Below are positions 1 to 11,915 of a DNA stretch of 60,000 nt, piece after piece. A program made the position numbers and the translations under genes. Positions within the stretch are counted from its first letter, which is position 1. Every line of letters begins with the position of its first letter. Source of the stretch: Bolinopsis microptera (lineage: Eukaryota; Ctenophora; Tentaculata; Lobata; Bolinopsidae); the NCBI RefSeq assembly GCF_026151205.1, contig NC_087077.1:2854001-2914000 (forward strand), read 5' to 3'. The notes beneath the pieces are model-generated. The model was given only the letters and a program-made list of their open reading frames with translations. It had not been told where the DNA came from and made no database searches.

Positions 1-447
1 ATCGGCTCTCAAACAGAACCGTGATAATTACTTTTTATCTGTTAAATTGAAAGGAAATTGGTAAGAAATAGTAGTGTGGCAAAAAATTAAACTGCCAATT
101 TTGAATTTTCCATCGAGCTTGAATTACCAGCAAAACGGTCATTTTAGCTTTTTAATGTCTCATTTTATAAAATAACATTAAGCGTGCACGAAATATTGAT
201 AAAACTGAAATTGTGAGTCCTCCTTCAAATTATGGAAAAAGGGTTTCTTTAGTAAGTAGTAACCCAGGAGTCTATTTCACTTGTGGACAGAAACGTTTAC
301 CAGACGGTGCATGTATGAAGTGTTTGAATTGGGCATAGGCCATAGACCAGACAGCGAAATGGATCAGTCCAGCCAATTTTTTATCTTCCTGTTTTAAGAA
401 ACTTAACTGTTTGATATATCGGAATGATTGAAAACTTTTGCTTTCAG

Positions 448-535
448 AACCAAGTGGAGACGTGAGAAAGCCATGATGAAGCAGGGAAACAGGAACAATC
501 TTTTGATGTCATGTGATAGTGATCACATGATCTAG
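448..535 (+). CDS. Last exon of a homeobox gene (C-terminal part of homeodomain helix 3)
   Basis: A good acceptor (AAAACTTTTGCTTTCAG) ends at 447. The open frame after it reads TKWRREKAMMKQGN and runs 28 codons to TAG at 533-535. T-K-W-R-R following a split Arg codon is what follows WFQNRR in homeodomain recognition helix 3, and homeobox genes often carry an intron at this point. The product would be a nuclear DNA-binding transcription factor with a very short tail after the homeodomain. The upstream exons lie outside the window, since no WFQNRR-coding stretch occurs in 1-447. The subclass (NK, Tlx or other ANTP-like) cannot be decided from these residues. The call rests on a short motif plus a good splice site. 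Confidence 0.65.
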
Positions 536-2670
536 CAAACCTGACGATGTGATCCAGTTTAACTGTCGACAAAATGACGTCCAGCTCTCCAGTGAAGATA
601 TTCTCCGGCCCAAAGTATAAGTATCCTGTACTTGGATCTAGGAAATGTGATTACCGACGATATGAATCGTCAGCCACAAACTGAAGTACCCGATTTGAGA
701 TGCGTTATCTGAAACCGATGAATTTATTTGATGTTTGATATTTGATAAGTTTTAAGAATTTATTAACTGTATGTTCTTTTTTGATGATTTTTTGGAATGA
801 TTGTTGGTATTATGATAAGCGGTGGAGCGCCGTACTGACTTTCTTTCGTACATTTCTTAGCCTGAGGCCTTTTTATATTCAATACAGTTAAATCATGAAG
901 TATATTCATGGACTGTAGATCATATTGAAACGGAGATCTGCAATAATATATTTTGTTAGAGTTCGATAGTACATTCGAACATCTTCCGTAAATCTAATTC
1001 ACTAGTTCTTCTTGTTCTTTTTCTACTTAATTTTGTTAAATGTTAGTTTTTTTGTTAATCAAGATTAAACTATGTAGTTTGTACATTTATACGTTTGTTG
1101 TATTTTATCTCTTCTTAGATATATATACTTAATTTACCGTTACATACAATTTGAATAAGTAGTTTTATTTTCTTGGGGCACATATTGATATTCTACATCG
1201 TAAAATACGCATATTCGATTTTAATAATTACTGTAATAATATTATCATGAAGACTTTATACCACAGAGGTCAGACACTTGAAACAGGCGTATAAACGAAT
1301 ATTTTCATGGAATAGTCAAGAATAGAACATAATATAACCAAACAATGGTTTGTATTGTACCCGATGATTGGTGTTGTTGTATCTAGTTGACTAGTTGACT
1401 ATGCAATGACACTATTTGTAATATTTCTCTGTCCACCTATTTGGAGTGTTTCACTGCTTGTCAGTTGAGCACTTTTTAGAGAACCAAGCAAACTAATTAT
1501 AGGTAGTCACAACCCCACACGTCAAGCTTAAGAAAATGTCCAAAATTCTTGTAGCTGTTACATTTTCAGAGGGGGAAATCCGTTATTTAGTCTCTTTACG
1601 TAAGGTTAAAAAAGTTTAAATCAGCTCTAAATTGTCAGACTCAGTCGTGTCCTCCCGCCGATTGGTCCAAATTTCGTCAATTTGTTTGTCGCGCCTTACG
1701 TCTAGGGTCAAGCAGTTTTACAATAGATACGCCCATCAACCACTAATCAAGATACTTATCTAGATTACTGGGTAAAATATCTTTTAAGGTATCAGAATAG
1801 CACTGTTCCATTTTGTTACGATTACTCAAATGCCTCACTTAAGCGGTCTGACGTGGTAACTAATATGTCTTTTTCAGCTATCTTATGTGCTGTGAGACAG
1901 GGTATTGTGGGTTACATATTGTACCTGCAGTTATCTGGTTATTATTATAGTATTGGTATATTACAGAACACCAGCAAACCATTGTTGAGTTTAATTAAAA
2001 AGTACCCGCAAATAATATGTAATGTTTGGATCACTTGACACATTTAAACATTATTTTTAATTTTACGGTACGTCCTTCCAGTGTGATCCCATCACACAGA
2101 ATTGGCGGTAATTAATCGTGAAGAATTTGAATATTCAAACATACCCTCCAGTTTTTCTACCCAGCAAAAGATATCACAGCAAACCGCGGTATGGTACAGG
2201 GGACGGAACTTTCTTTTTTATTGTAAAAAGTTAAAAGAAGGCCTACCTTACGAAGTAGGCCTTCTATTGCTTATTAAAAATAAGCAAGCTCTGTCAATAC
2301 TATTATATTGGCCACGGCAGAGAAATTTCGGGAGCAGTGAAAGATAACAAACACTGTCGGTCTTTTATACCCTCTGAAGGATTATAAGTTAAGTTGAGGC
2401 TGATAAATTTCATGAAAGGCTCCGAAGAAATTGTTTACAAGATGAAACAGCTGATCACAAACGATCTTTGTATTTAATTTTCTCAAATATTAGGTTTCAT
2501 TTTTGTAAAATAAGAAGATGAAAAAATCCCCAAATACCATGATTTAATTTGGGGTACGAAATGTGGCGGTTTTCGGTAACAATTCCCATTTTTTCGATCC
2601 CAAATGATTTAGGTCACCGGAATTATGTCGAACATAAATAAGGTAACTTTAAAAGTAGACATTTACTATA
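536..2670. other. 3' UTR of the homeobox-like gene, then AT-rich non-coding DNA
   Basis: No convincing coding exon was seen on either strand. The first few hundred bases are probably 3' UTR. A perfect 11-bp stem with an 8-nt loop lies at 2236-2265 (AGAAGGCCTAC / GTAGGCCTTCT). The short open frames at 1853-2038 and 2102-2347 have no recognisable composition or motif and are treated as chance. Confidence 0.5.
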
Positions 2671-2754
2671 TTGCCATCAGCCGACTCCAAATCAGAAAGA
2701 ATTCAGAATTGGCCCAATTTTTATTCCCAACATAACATTGACAGGAATTCATTT

Positions 2755-3005
2755 TCACTAAGACCCCAATTTTCACTAAGACTCCACCTTTCACTCAAGA
2801 CTCCACTTTTCACTAATACTCCACTTTTCACTAAGACCCCACTTTTCACTAAGACCCCACTTTTCACTAAGACCCCACTTTTCACTCAAACTCCACTTTT
2901 TACTCAGAATCCACTTTTCACTAAGACCCCACTTTTCACAAAGACCCCACTTTTCACTAAATCTCCACTTTTCAGTAAGACTCCACTTTTCACTAAAACC
3001 CTATT
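2755..3005 (+). repeat. 18-bp minisatellite (CTTTTCACTAAGACCCCA-like), about 14 copies
   Basis: Imperfect tandem copies of an 18-bp unit run from about 2755 to 3005. Because 18 is a multiple of three, the array stays open in one frame and would encode a repeated L-F-T-K-T-P hexapeptide (2671-3069). Nothing suggests that this is translated. Confidence 0.85.
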
Positions 3006-3395
3006 TCTTAGCACCACATCTAATTTGAGGCGGTACCTTTTTCTCAACCAAATCTTTGTTCGTTGTTGAGTAACAGTTCAATTATGCAAATTTTATAATA
3101 CTAAAAACTTAATACCATAAACTTAATGCTATAAACTTAATACCATAAACTCTATACTATGTATAGAGTGCACATTTTATTTGTTGGTAAGAGACAAATT
3201 CATTCAAACAATATACACAAATGAATTCAGCAATGGTATTGTTTAACTACACTTACAGTAAAACCCACATTAACTGCGCCCCGATATATAAATTATAATA
3301 CTGCAAACCCTGATTTATATTTTACCCAAATAATTTTCCTTTCCCCAAATAAAATAGGACTTAACATTAACAATTAGCAGACATAAATATAATGT

Positions 3396-4137
3396 ATGCC
3401 GACCATATTTTTAGAAATAACCATTTTTATGCTAAACCCCAGCTCCCCTGCTACTATTTCACCCACAGCGACTAATAGCCGGCAAGATGATAGTGGAAAC
3501 AACACAGGGCGGAGTGTTACACACGACCAACAGTGTGATAAGTGTAAAAGGTGGTTTAAGCACGTGAAGAAACACGCGAGATTTTGTAAGCAGACACCGG
3601 ACAAGAGCCTGGAAGAGGATGCCGTAGGCATTATCGGTCAGGAAGGAGTTAACACGGAGACGGAACCCAGCCTGGACACAAACCACAGTGCAAAATGGAG
3701 GACGTCTACGTCTGCAAACTTTAGATCTCACGCAGATCCACCAGAACCGGTAGTTATTAAAACTCGATTAAAACTACCTAAGGCCAATGCATATTAGGTG
3801 GGACAAGATTGATCAAGACCTCGGTCTAATTGGTCTCCAGTTCACTACACACAGCGACCCTATTAAGGGTTTGGAGTTACGTGAGAACACCACCTATGAT
3901 TACCTCGAGTTGATATGCGAAGTTGGTTCAACAAACATTATACCATCGAAGAAAAAACCGAGACTTGATGCTGAGTGCAGACAGTTGAGGGAAATGAAGA
4001 AAGAGAGTAGGAAGGAATGGAAGAGAGTATGTGACTCGAATGATGGACTTGGAGTGGTGGCAGTTCAAGTAAATAAATCGCTCGCCCCAATTTTTAGAAA
4101 AATCCTTGTGAAAGGGCCCTTATGGGGCTCTTACTAA
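3396..4137 (+). pseudogene. Degraded 5' ORF of a non-LTR-type retroelement (C2HC finger plus basic linker)
   Basis: The first open segment (3396-3797) carries a compact Cys2-His-Cys finger, CDKCKRWFKHVKKHARFC, of the type that precedes reverse transcriptase in R2-like and related LINE proteins. It ends in a stop and continues in another frame at about 3787 with a hydrophilic segment rich in Lys, Arg and Glu (DAECRQLREMKKESRKEWKR), resembling the linker before an RT domain. The reading frame is then cut by a MITE at about 4077. No RT domain follows. The finger is seen directly; the retroelement assignment is inference from its architecture. It could instead be a small zinc-finger host gene. 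Confidence 0.4.
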
Positions 4138-4489
4138 TTCGCTCGCCCAAAAATTTCACGTGACTTTGGTTTTTATGGTTTTGCAGCCGTACAAAACGGT
4201 TTTATATAAACCATAATCCCAACCCTAACCCTAACCATAACCCCGAAGCTAACCATAACCCTTACCACAACCCTAACCCTAACCCGAGCCATAAACAATC
4301 GAATTCGTGTTTTACTAGCCTGTCACGTGACCAAAGCGGTTTTTTGCCCATAACTCTCCAAGTAAGCATTTTTACCCTACGTCATGGGGGGTGATTCGGA
4401 ATCAGCGTCCAAAAATACATCGATTCCGACCCATTTTATACCCAAAGGGCCTTTTCACAAGAATTTTCTTAAAATTTGGGCGAGCGATT
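4077..4489. mobile_element. Short MITE with about 41-bp terminal inverted repeats (ATCGCTCGCCC ends)
   Basis: 4077-4117 and 4449-4489 are inverted copies with a few mismatches, both ending in ATCGCTCGCCC. The ends resemble the ends of the larger inverted repeat at 4126-5431 (TTACTAATTCGCTCGCCC), so this is either a nested relative or an alternative end pair of one family. It truncates the retroelement-like ORF. No coding capacity was seen. Confidence 0.6.
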
Positions 4490-5431
4490 TAGTAGGAGCG
4501 CCCTTATGGTGTGAAAATTATCATAATCACTGTATTTTCGGACGTTGACTCCAAATCTAGGCAGTGCGCCATCGACAATAAGACGCGCGCGCTGACCATT
4601 GAATGGTTTTTTAGCTCTTATTTCGGCCAGCACATTATTTTGGAAACAATCGAAAAGTTATATTATAATACTTCCCATATAACAATTTTGTTGAAATTTG
4701 GTCAGCTTACGTAAACACTTATGTTCTACTGAACCTAATTTAGTTTAAGCAATTTCGATGGTCAAAATTTGAGTTATCAACGAATTTATACCTTTTTTGT
4801 CATTTTTAGACCTCTTAATCAAGGCCAATCCCTCCCAACTAAATTAGGTTCGGTAGTTAAGTATGATTGGAAGGTTCTGACAAATTTTCAGCATGATTCA
4901 TGTTCAGGAACCGAAGATATGACAGAATAATACGACAAAAATCAACGAATTTCGTCAAATTACGCGACTTTTACACCTAATTTTGCTCCAAAAGCCGCGC
5001 ACCATCAAATATGGCACCTAGGAGAAACTCACTGATCATTCCAAAAAGGTATAATAAATTTGGTACTGTGAAAATTCTCACAGTCTCTAGAAAACGATGG
5101 TACAAAATTTTGAAAATCCGAGCAAGTTTATTTTTATCGTGCACCGCCTACCAAATCACCCCCATGAGTCATGACGTAGGGTAAAAATGCTTCTCTGGAA
5201 AGTTATGGGCAAAAAACTGTTAAGGTCACGTGACACGCTAGTTAAACACGAATTCGATTGTTTAGGGCTCGGGTTAGGGTTGTGCTTAGGGTTATGGTTA
5301 TAGCTTCGGGTCATGGTTAAGGTTAGGTGTTAGGGTTATGGTTTATTTAAAACCGTTTTGTTCGGCTGCAAAACCATTAAAACGTAAGTGACGTGCATGA
5401 TAATTTTTGGGCGAGCGAATTAGTAAAAGCC
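4126..5431. mobile_element. Foldback MITE with about 270-bp arms containing telomere-like CCCTAA motifs
   Basis: The left arm 4126-4398 is matched in inverse orientation by 5157-5431, with termini GGCTCTTACTAATTCGC and its complement. Each arm holds degenerate CCCTAA/TTAGGG repeats (about 4205-4290 and 5265-5345) and a GTCACGTGAC palindrome-like site (4322-4331 and about 5225-5234). The spacer of about 760 bp has no recognisable gene. No clean target-site duplication was found. Confidence 0.75.
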
Positions 5432-6322
5432 GTATTTATTGATTATTGATTATGTAATGTGTGAGGGATCCCTGTGGCTGTTTTCCGCCCCACAGAGAAT
5501 GTTTTCCACCGGCATTTTGTCGAGCTGAATCTCCTGCACCCTGCAATATCCTCGATTTGCTTGAGTCTTAAAAATGGCGAGCTGGAGGCCAGATTAACAG
5601 GTTTTAATTCGACAATTCACAGCTAGTTCAGATAGTGAGCTATGTCCAATTTAAGGAGGATCTGGAGGAGTCATTCTAGAGCCTATAAAATAATTTCCAT
5701 CGGTATTTTGGTAAGCTGGACCTCATGCACCTTCGGAATATCCTCGCTGGAGGCCAAGCTAAAGGACTGGGCAGGTTTCAATCAAACCGTATCAGATATA
5801 CAGTATTTCTGAAACGTTGTGATTTCGTGAGGCATGCGCTGTCATTTTGTGAGGCATATCTGGTTTCCTGGAGTTAAATCCTTAACATGAGTATCTTTTT
5901 TGGGTAACATTTATTCGGTTAGGGAACCTGAGCTATGATATGGTTTATGTGGACTGTTATTTTGTGAGGCATCCACTCGTATTAGGACTAAGCGTTTGAA
6001 CTACTTGAATTTAAGGATGACGAGTTTGAGGTACAACTAAAAGGCGGGATTTTTTGACAAATTTTGGAATCAAAACTACATAAACCAAGTTTAAAATATC
6101 AAATATAAATATCGATGTCTGATAAAATCACTTTAAAGGTCCTGTGAGGAATAAGTTCACGACAAGAGTTTGTAAATCTTCCTTTATCCGAGTCACTGAG
6201 AAGAAGAACACTTGTTGTATTGACAGCTTGAAGAATACCAATCTCAGTAGACCATCTAATTCTATACTATTATCATATTCATATCCAATAACATCCTTAC
6301 AACCAGCAGCATCTTAACAAGT
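5432..6322. other. Non-coding; weak internal duplication
   Basis: Two diverged copies of a segment of about 80 bp containing GGCATTTTGTCGAGCTG / GGTATTTTGGTAAGCTG and AATATCCTCG lie at about 5511-5560 and 5699-5745. The right-hand end is probably 3' UTR of the minus-strand P450 gene. No exon was recognised. Confidence 0.4.
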
Positions 6323-8527
6323 TTAATGTTCTCTAGACTGGAACTGGATCTTAAAATCCGGGCCAGGAATAGACGTCAAGTCAGTCAAATCTCTTCTCAG
6401 ATCCACCCCTAACTGCTGAGTTGTGGTGACCTTTAAAGTTGTAGATCACAGCTGCCACCAATATTCTGGACTCCAAAGAAGCAAATCTCTGTCCAATACA
6501 GTTCCTTGGCCCGGCAGAGAAGGGTACAAATGCGTAAGGGTTTCTCCCGCGGCTGTTCTCAGTAGAAAACCGCTCAGGGTCGAACTTTTCAGGTTCAGGC
6601 CAGAACTCAGGGTCTCTGTGGAGCCAATAGAGCATAATATCCACATCAGTGCCAGGCGGTATTGTCAAGCCGTCAACAGTCAAGGTCTCAGTGAGCTTTC
6701 TTGCAACGAAGGTAATGGGTGGTTGAATCCTCAAGCTTTCTTTAACCACCATATTCAAATAAACCAGACTCGTTACTTCAAGGGCACTAAACGGTCTTCC
6801 AGCTAGTTTTTCGTCTATTTCTTCATAAAGACGCTGCTGCACCTCTGGATTCTTGCACAAGTAGTATAAAGTCCAGCTGACTGAAGCAGTGGTTGTTTCG
6901 TGTCCTGCCAAAAGGATTGCGTTACTTTCCCCCAATATCTGCTCATCAGTCAGGTTTCCCTCTAGTGCTTGCAATTCGACCATGTGATCTAAAAATGACT
7001 TTCTGCCGTTGTAAAGTCGGGTTTCCCCCGAAGCGAGCTCTTTCTTCCGATCCCTCACAAGTATCATCAACATAGCATTTAGGTCGTTTATAGCTTGAGC
7101 TTCAAGCTTTCCATTCGACGTCACGTTGTAGTAGTACCATTGGGAACAACTGCTCAGAAAATCCATAACATTTCTACTCCATAAGTAATGGAGTACTTTG
7201 CTAGTAGCATCCAGATACGGTTTCGATTCGTTTAGCGATTTGAAGGAGGTGCCAAACGATGTTTCAATTATTGTGTGAAGAGTTACATCAAGAATATGCT
7301 GCACCACCGGCCGAGTAGGATCCTGCTTGATGGCCTGGACAAGCAATTGGGAGTCTTCCTTCATTATGGTATCGAAATTCTCCATAACAGCGAAGTGAAA
7401 TGCTGGGGTAAGTTGTTTTCTTCGAGTATGCCAAGCTTTGTGGGGCAAAATGAGGACACTGTCCTTTAACCACCTGAAAGTATGCAGCAACTGTTTATTA
7501 ATTGTAGAAATAAAAAACTAAATTTGAACATAACGTGTTTTTAAATATGGGTCAATATATTTTAGGAAGTAGTCAATGTTTATCGGTGAAAATTCAAAAT
7601 TTGAATACGAAAACTAGATAAATTTACCTTGTGAATTCGTTGTATTGATATGATTTATCTACGTTTGTCCTTGACTTAAAAAGTATTTCTGCGGTCTTAA
7701 CACTTGATAGAGTTATTTCAGAAGCAAACCACATTTTCAAATGCCCAATCGCACCTAAGGAAACTATGGTTAGTATATGGGGGGGGGGGGGGGATAATTA
7801 GTTTTCAGCTCACATCAGATTATTTCTGGTTCTTCTGCCTAAGTCATTCAAGAGAAGACTCGTCGACTAGAGGGGAATAAAGTGACACGTGGTGCATCAC
7901 AATTCACATGATATGTATAATGTATGTACAATGTAAAATGTATCTACACTGTATAATAAATTGTATAATAAATTGTCTAGTAAAGTTACTAATATCAAAT
8001 ATGTTTGCAGATCAGGGCCAGTCGACTCGACCAATAAAATGTTAATTGAATAGTTTTAATAGATAACATCACAATTATAATCTGTGTGCCCCTCGGGGAT
8101 GAATATTTAACTTATTTCAATTATATATTACTTTTGAGTAAACATTGGCTGGTACTACGGACCAGTCCCCCAATCAATCGTCTATGGATGCCAATTGCCA
8201 GCCCTAATTTTACATGCAATCGTGCAAAGCTTAAAATTAGCTGCAGGCAATACTTGGTAACAGTTTGTGTTGCTATGTTTATAATGTTTGTAATGTTATG
8301 TTATGTTTACTTTACTCACTTCCAACGAATTTGGGATCAGAGAGATTGATAAAGAGTTCGTCGTACTTGTATTTATCAGCAGCTGTAATTCCGTTAAAAA
8401 GGTGAACATGCCCGTAGAAAGATTTAGATCCAGGGGTGAGAGGAATTCTGATTTGAGGGCCCGAGAATAGTTTCCACGTCAGGAAAAGGATGACAGCAAC
8501 TGCCACCACTCCAAGTCCAATTAACAT
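6323..8527 (-). CDS. Cytochrome P450, CYP4-like, three exons
   Basis: Exons: 8527-8320, 7754-7628 and 7473-6381, with phases that join exactly (475 aa). The N-terminal hydrophobic anchor LIGLGVVAVAVILFLTW fits an ER-membrane P450. Exon 3 carries the CYP4-type HTRRKQLTPAFHF block, the I-helix AGHETT (301-306), the K-helix ESLR (357-360), PERF (411-414) and the heme loop FSAGPRNCIG with Cys437. The product is a heme mono-oxygenase; the substrate cannot be predicted. The visible frame ends prematurely after VIYNFK. A one-base shift at about 6432-6437 (TTTAAA) opens a tail containing QQLGVDLRR and ending IPGPDFKIQFQSREH at 6323, which resembles the normal CYP4 C-terminus. That is either a base-call indel or a disabling mutation. 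Confidence 0.88.
7779..7793 (+). repeat. Poly-G run
   Basis: About 15 consecutive G lie inside intron 1 of the P450 gene, at the acceptor side of its exon 2. It is one of several long G or C homopolymers in this window. Confidence 0.8.
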
Positions 8528-8681
8528 TTTTGTTATCAGCTACAGAAATGATTACGAGTTATCAAAAACATAAGTTAACATTTAACAATAATATCAAAGA
8601 TTTTATTTTCGGTATGGTACCGGGATTTTGTCTGCAGTCGACCCAGCCTACAGATCATTATTAAATCCAATAATCTTATAT

Positions 8682-9316
8682 GTCTTCAACATAATAAATT
8701 TTATGTTCTCATTTTTATACTATATCAATACTCAACTGTACAATTATGGGAGAATGAAACAGTGCAATTTTATGAAGGACACGATGAATATCGCAACCGC
8801 GTTAAATCATGTCCACAAAAAGGCAACGATTAAAGATTTGAGGGAGCAGAAATGATCAACATTAATACAACTTATGATAAACAGTGACTGACCATAACTA
8901 GGAAGTTTGAATTGTCAAATAATTAACACTAATAGTATTTTAGAAAACCTCAACCTACAAACTCATCATCGCAACGAGGGCAAAGATGTGCAATACATTC
9001 ACTTCCTATCTGGATATTTTCAGAAATTACGGTCACGTACTCGATAGTTCGACACGTACTGTTGTTCGACAAAAGAACTGCAACTGGGTGAAAGGGATAT
9101 TTTTAAATTTAGATTAGCTTTCAATTAAGTTTTTTCATTGAGCAATCTTGAGTCACATATGAAATTTGATAACGTTCAGTTTTTCGATTATGCAAGACCA
9201 TCTTCGATCAAACAAAATATTCAAGTGGTCCCCATTGATCCAGTTACCAGTAATCTAGTTTGGCGGATCATCAAATACGACACATTTAATATTAACATAA
9301 TATCTTTGAATTAAGA
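8682..9316. repeat. Copy A of a duplicated repeat unit
   Basis: This segment matches 10221-11415 in direct orientation, from CTTCAACAT to AAGATTTGCACT, with indels and substitutions. The unit has no open frame of note. Its right end runs straight into the LINE reverse-transcriptase fragment at 9318, so it may be an untranslated or decayed part of that element family. Confidence 0.7.
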
Positions 9317-9317
9317 T

Positions 9318-9941
9318 TTGCACTTTGTTTATCTTGGTGCCAACATCAGTGGGGATGGTACCATTGACCGAGATCTTGACATCAGGATCCAGCGTGCTAA
9401 TGGTGCGTTCCATCAGCTTTGGAAGATATGGAACAGTAGAACTATAATAACGCCCACCAAGATCCGTATCTACAAGGCTGCTGTTATTACTGTTCTGTTA
9501 TATGGAGCTGAAGTGTGGAACACAACAAAGAAGCAGATGAAACGGTTCGAGGTCTTCCATCTGACCTCCCTGAGAAGAATCTTGAAGATAAAGTGGTTCT
9601 TCTATGTCTCCAATAAAGAAGTTCTCAGGCGTGCTGGAATAAAGTCTATTGAAACTTTCATCGGTTCGGCTAGACTAAGGTGGTACGGACATGTTGTCAG
9701 AATGCCAGAGACACGGTTTCCCAATTTTCTACTGGATTGGAAACCAAACTATGGAAATAGATTGAGAGGACGACCACGCAAAGGCTGGATGGCCTGTGTA
9801 CTCGAGGATGCGGCTGACTTTACAGGTGTCGATAACATCAGCAGAGACGCAGTAAAACAGTTAGCTCTAAAACGAGTGGAATGTAGGAACATGATACACC
9901 GTAGAAGAGATGTGTGTGATGCAGGCCACTCCAACGACTAG
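9318..9941 (+). pseudogene. LINE reverse-transcriptase C-terminal fragment
   Basis: The frame encodes the region after the RT palm: FVYLGANISGDG, then LLYGAEVW, LTSLRRILKIKW, RLRWYGHVVRMPE and RLRGRPRKGW, ending at TAG 9939-9941. This block order is characteristic of the 3' end of many non-LTR retrotransposon ORF2 proteins in invertebrates. There is no YADD palm motif and no endonuclease, so the copy is 5'-truncated. The open frame is uninterrupted over 207 codons, which suggests a fairly recent insertion. Confidence 0.85.
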
Positions 9942-10019
9942 GAGGAGACCTCTTCATGTAGCATGTGTATGTACTATGTCTAGACTATCTGTACTGTAGA
10001 CCCTGGTCATTAGGGGTCG

Positions 10020-10105
10020 TTCACATAATATTACGTAATCAGCCGCTTATGGTTGATTACGGGGGGGGGGGGGGGGAGGGGGGTTGGTCGTTGATTACGT
10101 AATAA
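10020..10105. mobile_element. Small MITE-like palindrome with a poly-G centre
   Basis: ATTACGTAATC on the left and GATTACGTAAT on the right flank a G run of about 16-20 bases, and the left flank reads GGGGTCGTTCACATAATATTACGTAATC. Short elements of this kind with a GTTCACA start are common in invertebrate genomes. The boundaries are approximate. Confidence 0.5.
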
Positions 10106-10220
10106 ACATTTTCTTTTCACCCTCTCGAATAATAACAATTTGAAAATATTTTAATTCAAATTCCACTCAATCTCACTCTGATTATAGTGATAAATTTAGA
10201 AATTGATCGGATATCCGACT

Positions 10221-11415
10221 TCTTCAACATTATACATTTTATATTCTCATTTGTTATACTATATCAATACTCAACAGTACAATTATGGGAGAATAAAACA
10301 GTGCAATTTTTACTGGGCGGCGCTCAGCCTGTCATTCCGCCGAATCTTTATTTATGAACATAATAGCCTGGGGTCCCCAGGTAATGCAATTTATGAAGAA
10401 CACGATGAATATCGCAACGTTAAATTATGTTCATACAAAAGAAACGATTACAAATTTTTAAGGGAACATAAAAATGATCAACATTAATGCAACTTTATGA
10501 TAAAACATGACTGACCATAACTTGGAAGTTTGAATTGTCAAATATTCAACACTAGTAGTATTTAAGAAAACCTCAACCTACAAACTCATCATTTTAACCT
10601 AAGACCCTAGATTATCAGTGATTCGTCTCAAACTCATTACGATCATGAAAGGGCAAAGATGTGCAACACATTCACTTCCTATCTGGATATTTTCTGCTGA
10701 AAAAGTGGTGGGTAATTACTTTACTGAGAATAACAGAAATTACGGTCACGTACTCTATAGTTCGACACGTACTGTAGTTCGACAAAAGAACTGCAACTGG
10801 GTGCAGAAAGGGATATTTTTTTAATTAGATTACCTTAGGGCCAATAAATGTTGGTTACAAAAATGTTGGTTACCATAATTTTAGTCGCAAATTTCGCAGA
10901 TTTTTAGTCTACAACAATTTTAGTCACATTTTTTGACTTTTCGAGACCATTTTCCATTCCATTTATTTGATTTTTCCATTATTTACCTATTTTTTTCGAT
11001 TTCGCACATAAAGTCATACTAAAAGGGGTCGTTTCACATAATTACTTCAATGAGTTAAACTAGATAAGGATATTGCCTGATGGGAAAAGGAAATAAGATA
11101 ATGTGAAAGCCGAAAAGCAATGGATTACACGTGTAATAGTCAAAGTAGTTCAGCAGTAGGAACGGTGATGTCATTATATTAATTATAAACAATGTAAGCT
11201 CAATAAGCAAATCATCAGCTCAAATCATTGAGCAATCTTGAGTCACATATGAAATTTGATAACATTCTGTTTTGCGATTATAAGACCATCTTCGATCAAA
11301 CCAAATATTCAAGTGGTCCCCATTGATCCAGTAACCAGTAATCTAGTTTGGCGGATCATCAAATACGACACATTAAATATTAACATACGATCTTTGAATT
11401 AAGATTTGCACTACG
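10221..11415. repeat. Copy B of the duplicated repeat unit, with two insertions
   Basis: This is the direct duplicate of 8682-9316. Relative to copy A it carries a 76-bp insertion at 10310-10385 and about 400 extra bases at about 10826-11225. After AAGATTTGCACT it continues with about 45 bases resembling the extreme 3' end of the LINE fragment, as if the RT segment had been deleted from this copy. Confidence 0.65.
10310..10385 (-). mobile_element. 76-bp mini-insertion with 7-bp TSD (GCAATTT)
   Basis: GCAATTT occurs at 10303-10309 and again at 10386-10392, and copy A of the host repeat lacks the insert. The insert is the reverse complement of the unit seen at about 31750-31850, sharing GGCGGAATGACAGGCTGA and CCAGGCTATTATGTTCATAAA. 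It contains one copy of the 36-bp monomer that is tandemly repeated there. The element class is unknown. Confidence 0.7.
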
Positions 11416-11915
11416 TCTATCTGTATTCTGTACTGTAATGCATTGTAAATTGTGACCTTTGCATATGCTGTTTTTGGTTAGGTTTGGTATTCACCAAAGT
11501 CCTAACGGTTTGGACTTTGGTTAACGAGCAGACTTGCCACATAGGTCCGGGACATGTTATGACTTATTATTACAAGGAATAACATTTACTTTAAGTGACA
11601 TGATACGTAGGTAAATAATTTCGCGCGCGTCGCGTCGACATGTCACGACGCGCGCAGAATCCATTGAGCTGGCCTCGTAAGATTGTCGCCGCGGCTTCCA
11701 AATACTTAGATGTCCCTCCCTATATAGCCAGCCGTTTCTGTTGTACATCATTGTTTTAAATGTAGATTTCAGTTCGGTTCGTGTCGGCCGTAATACACAG
11801 TAGTACAATAAGGTCAAGTGGATACGACCACCATATACCAACTGCTCCACGGGAATAGAAGTGAAAGTTTACAGTGTACAGCGAATAATTGAGATAAGTG
11901 CACACTGATGGGGGC

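Noticed and set aside
2671-3069. Possible repeat protein with L-F-T-K-T-P units
   Set aside because: Explained by an 18-bp minisatellite; flanks show no coding signal.
6423-6806. Plus-strand frame across the P450 exon
   Set aside because: Antisense shadow of the P450 coding sequence.
11540-11880. Solo LTR
   Set aside because: TATA box and TGT start are suggestive, but no matching end or target duplication could be found.
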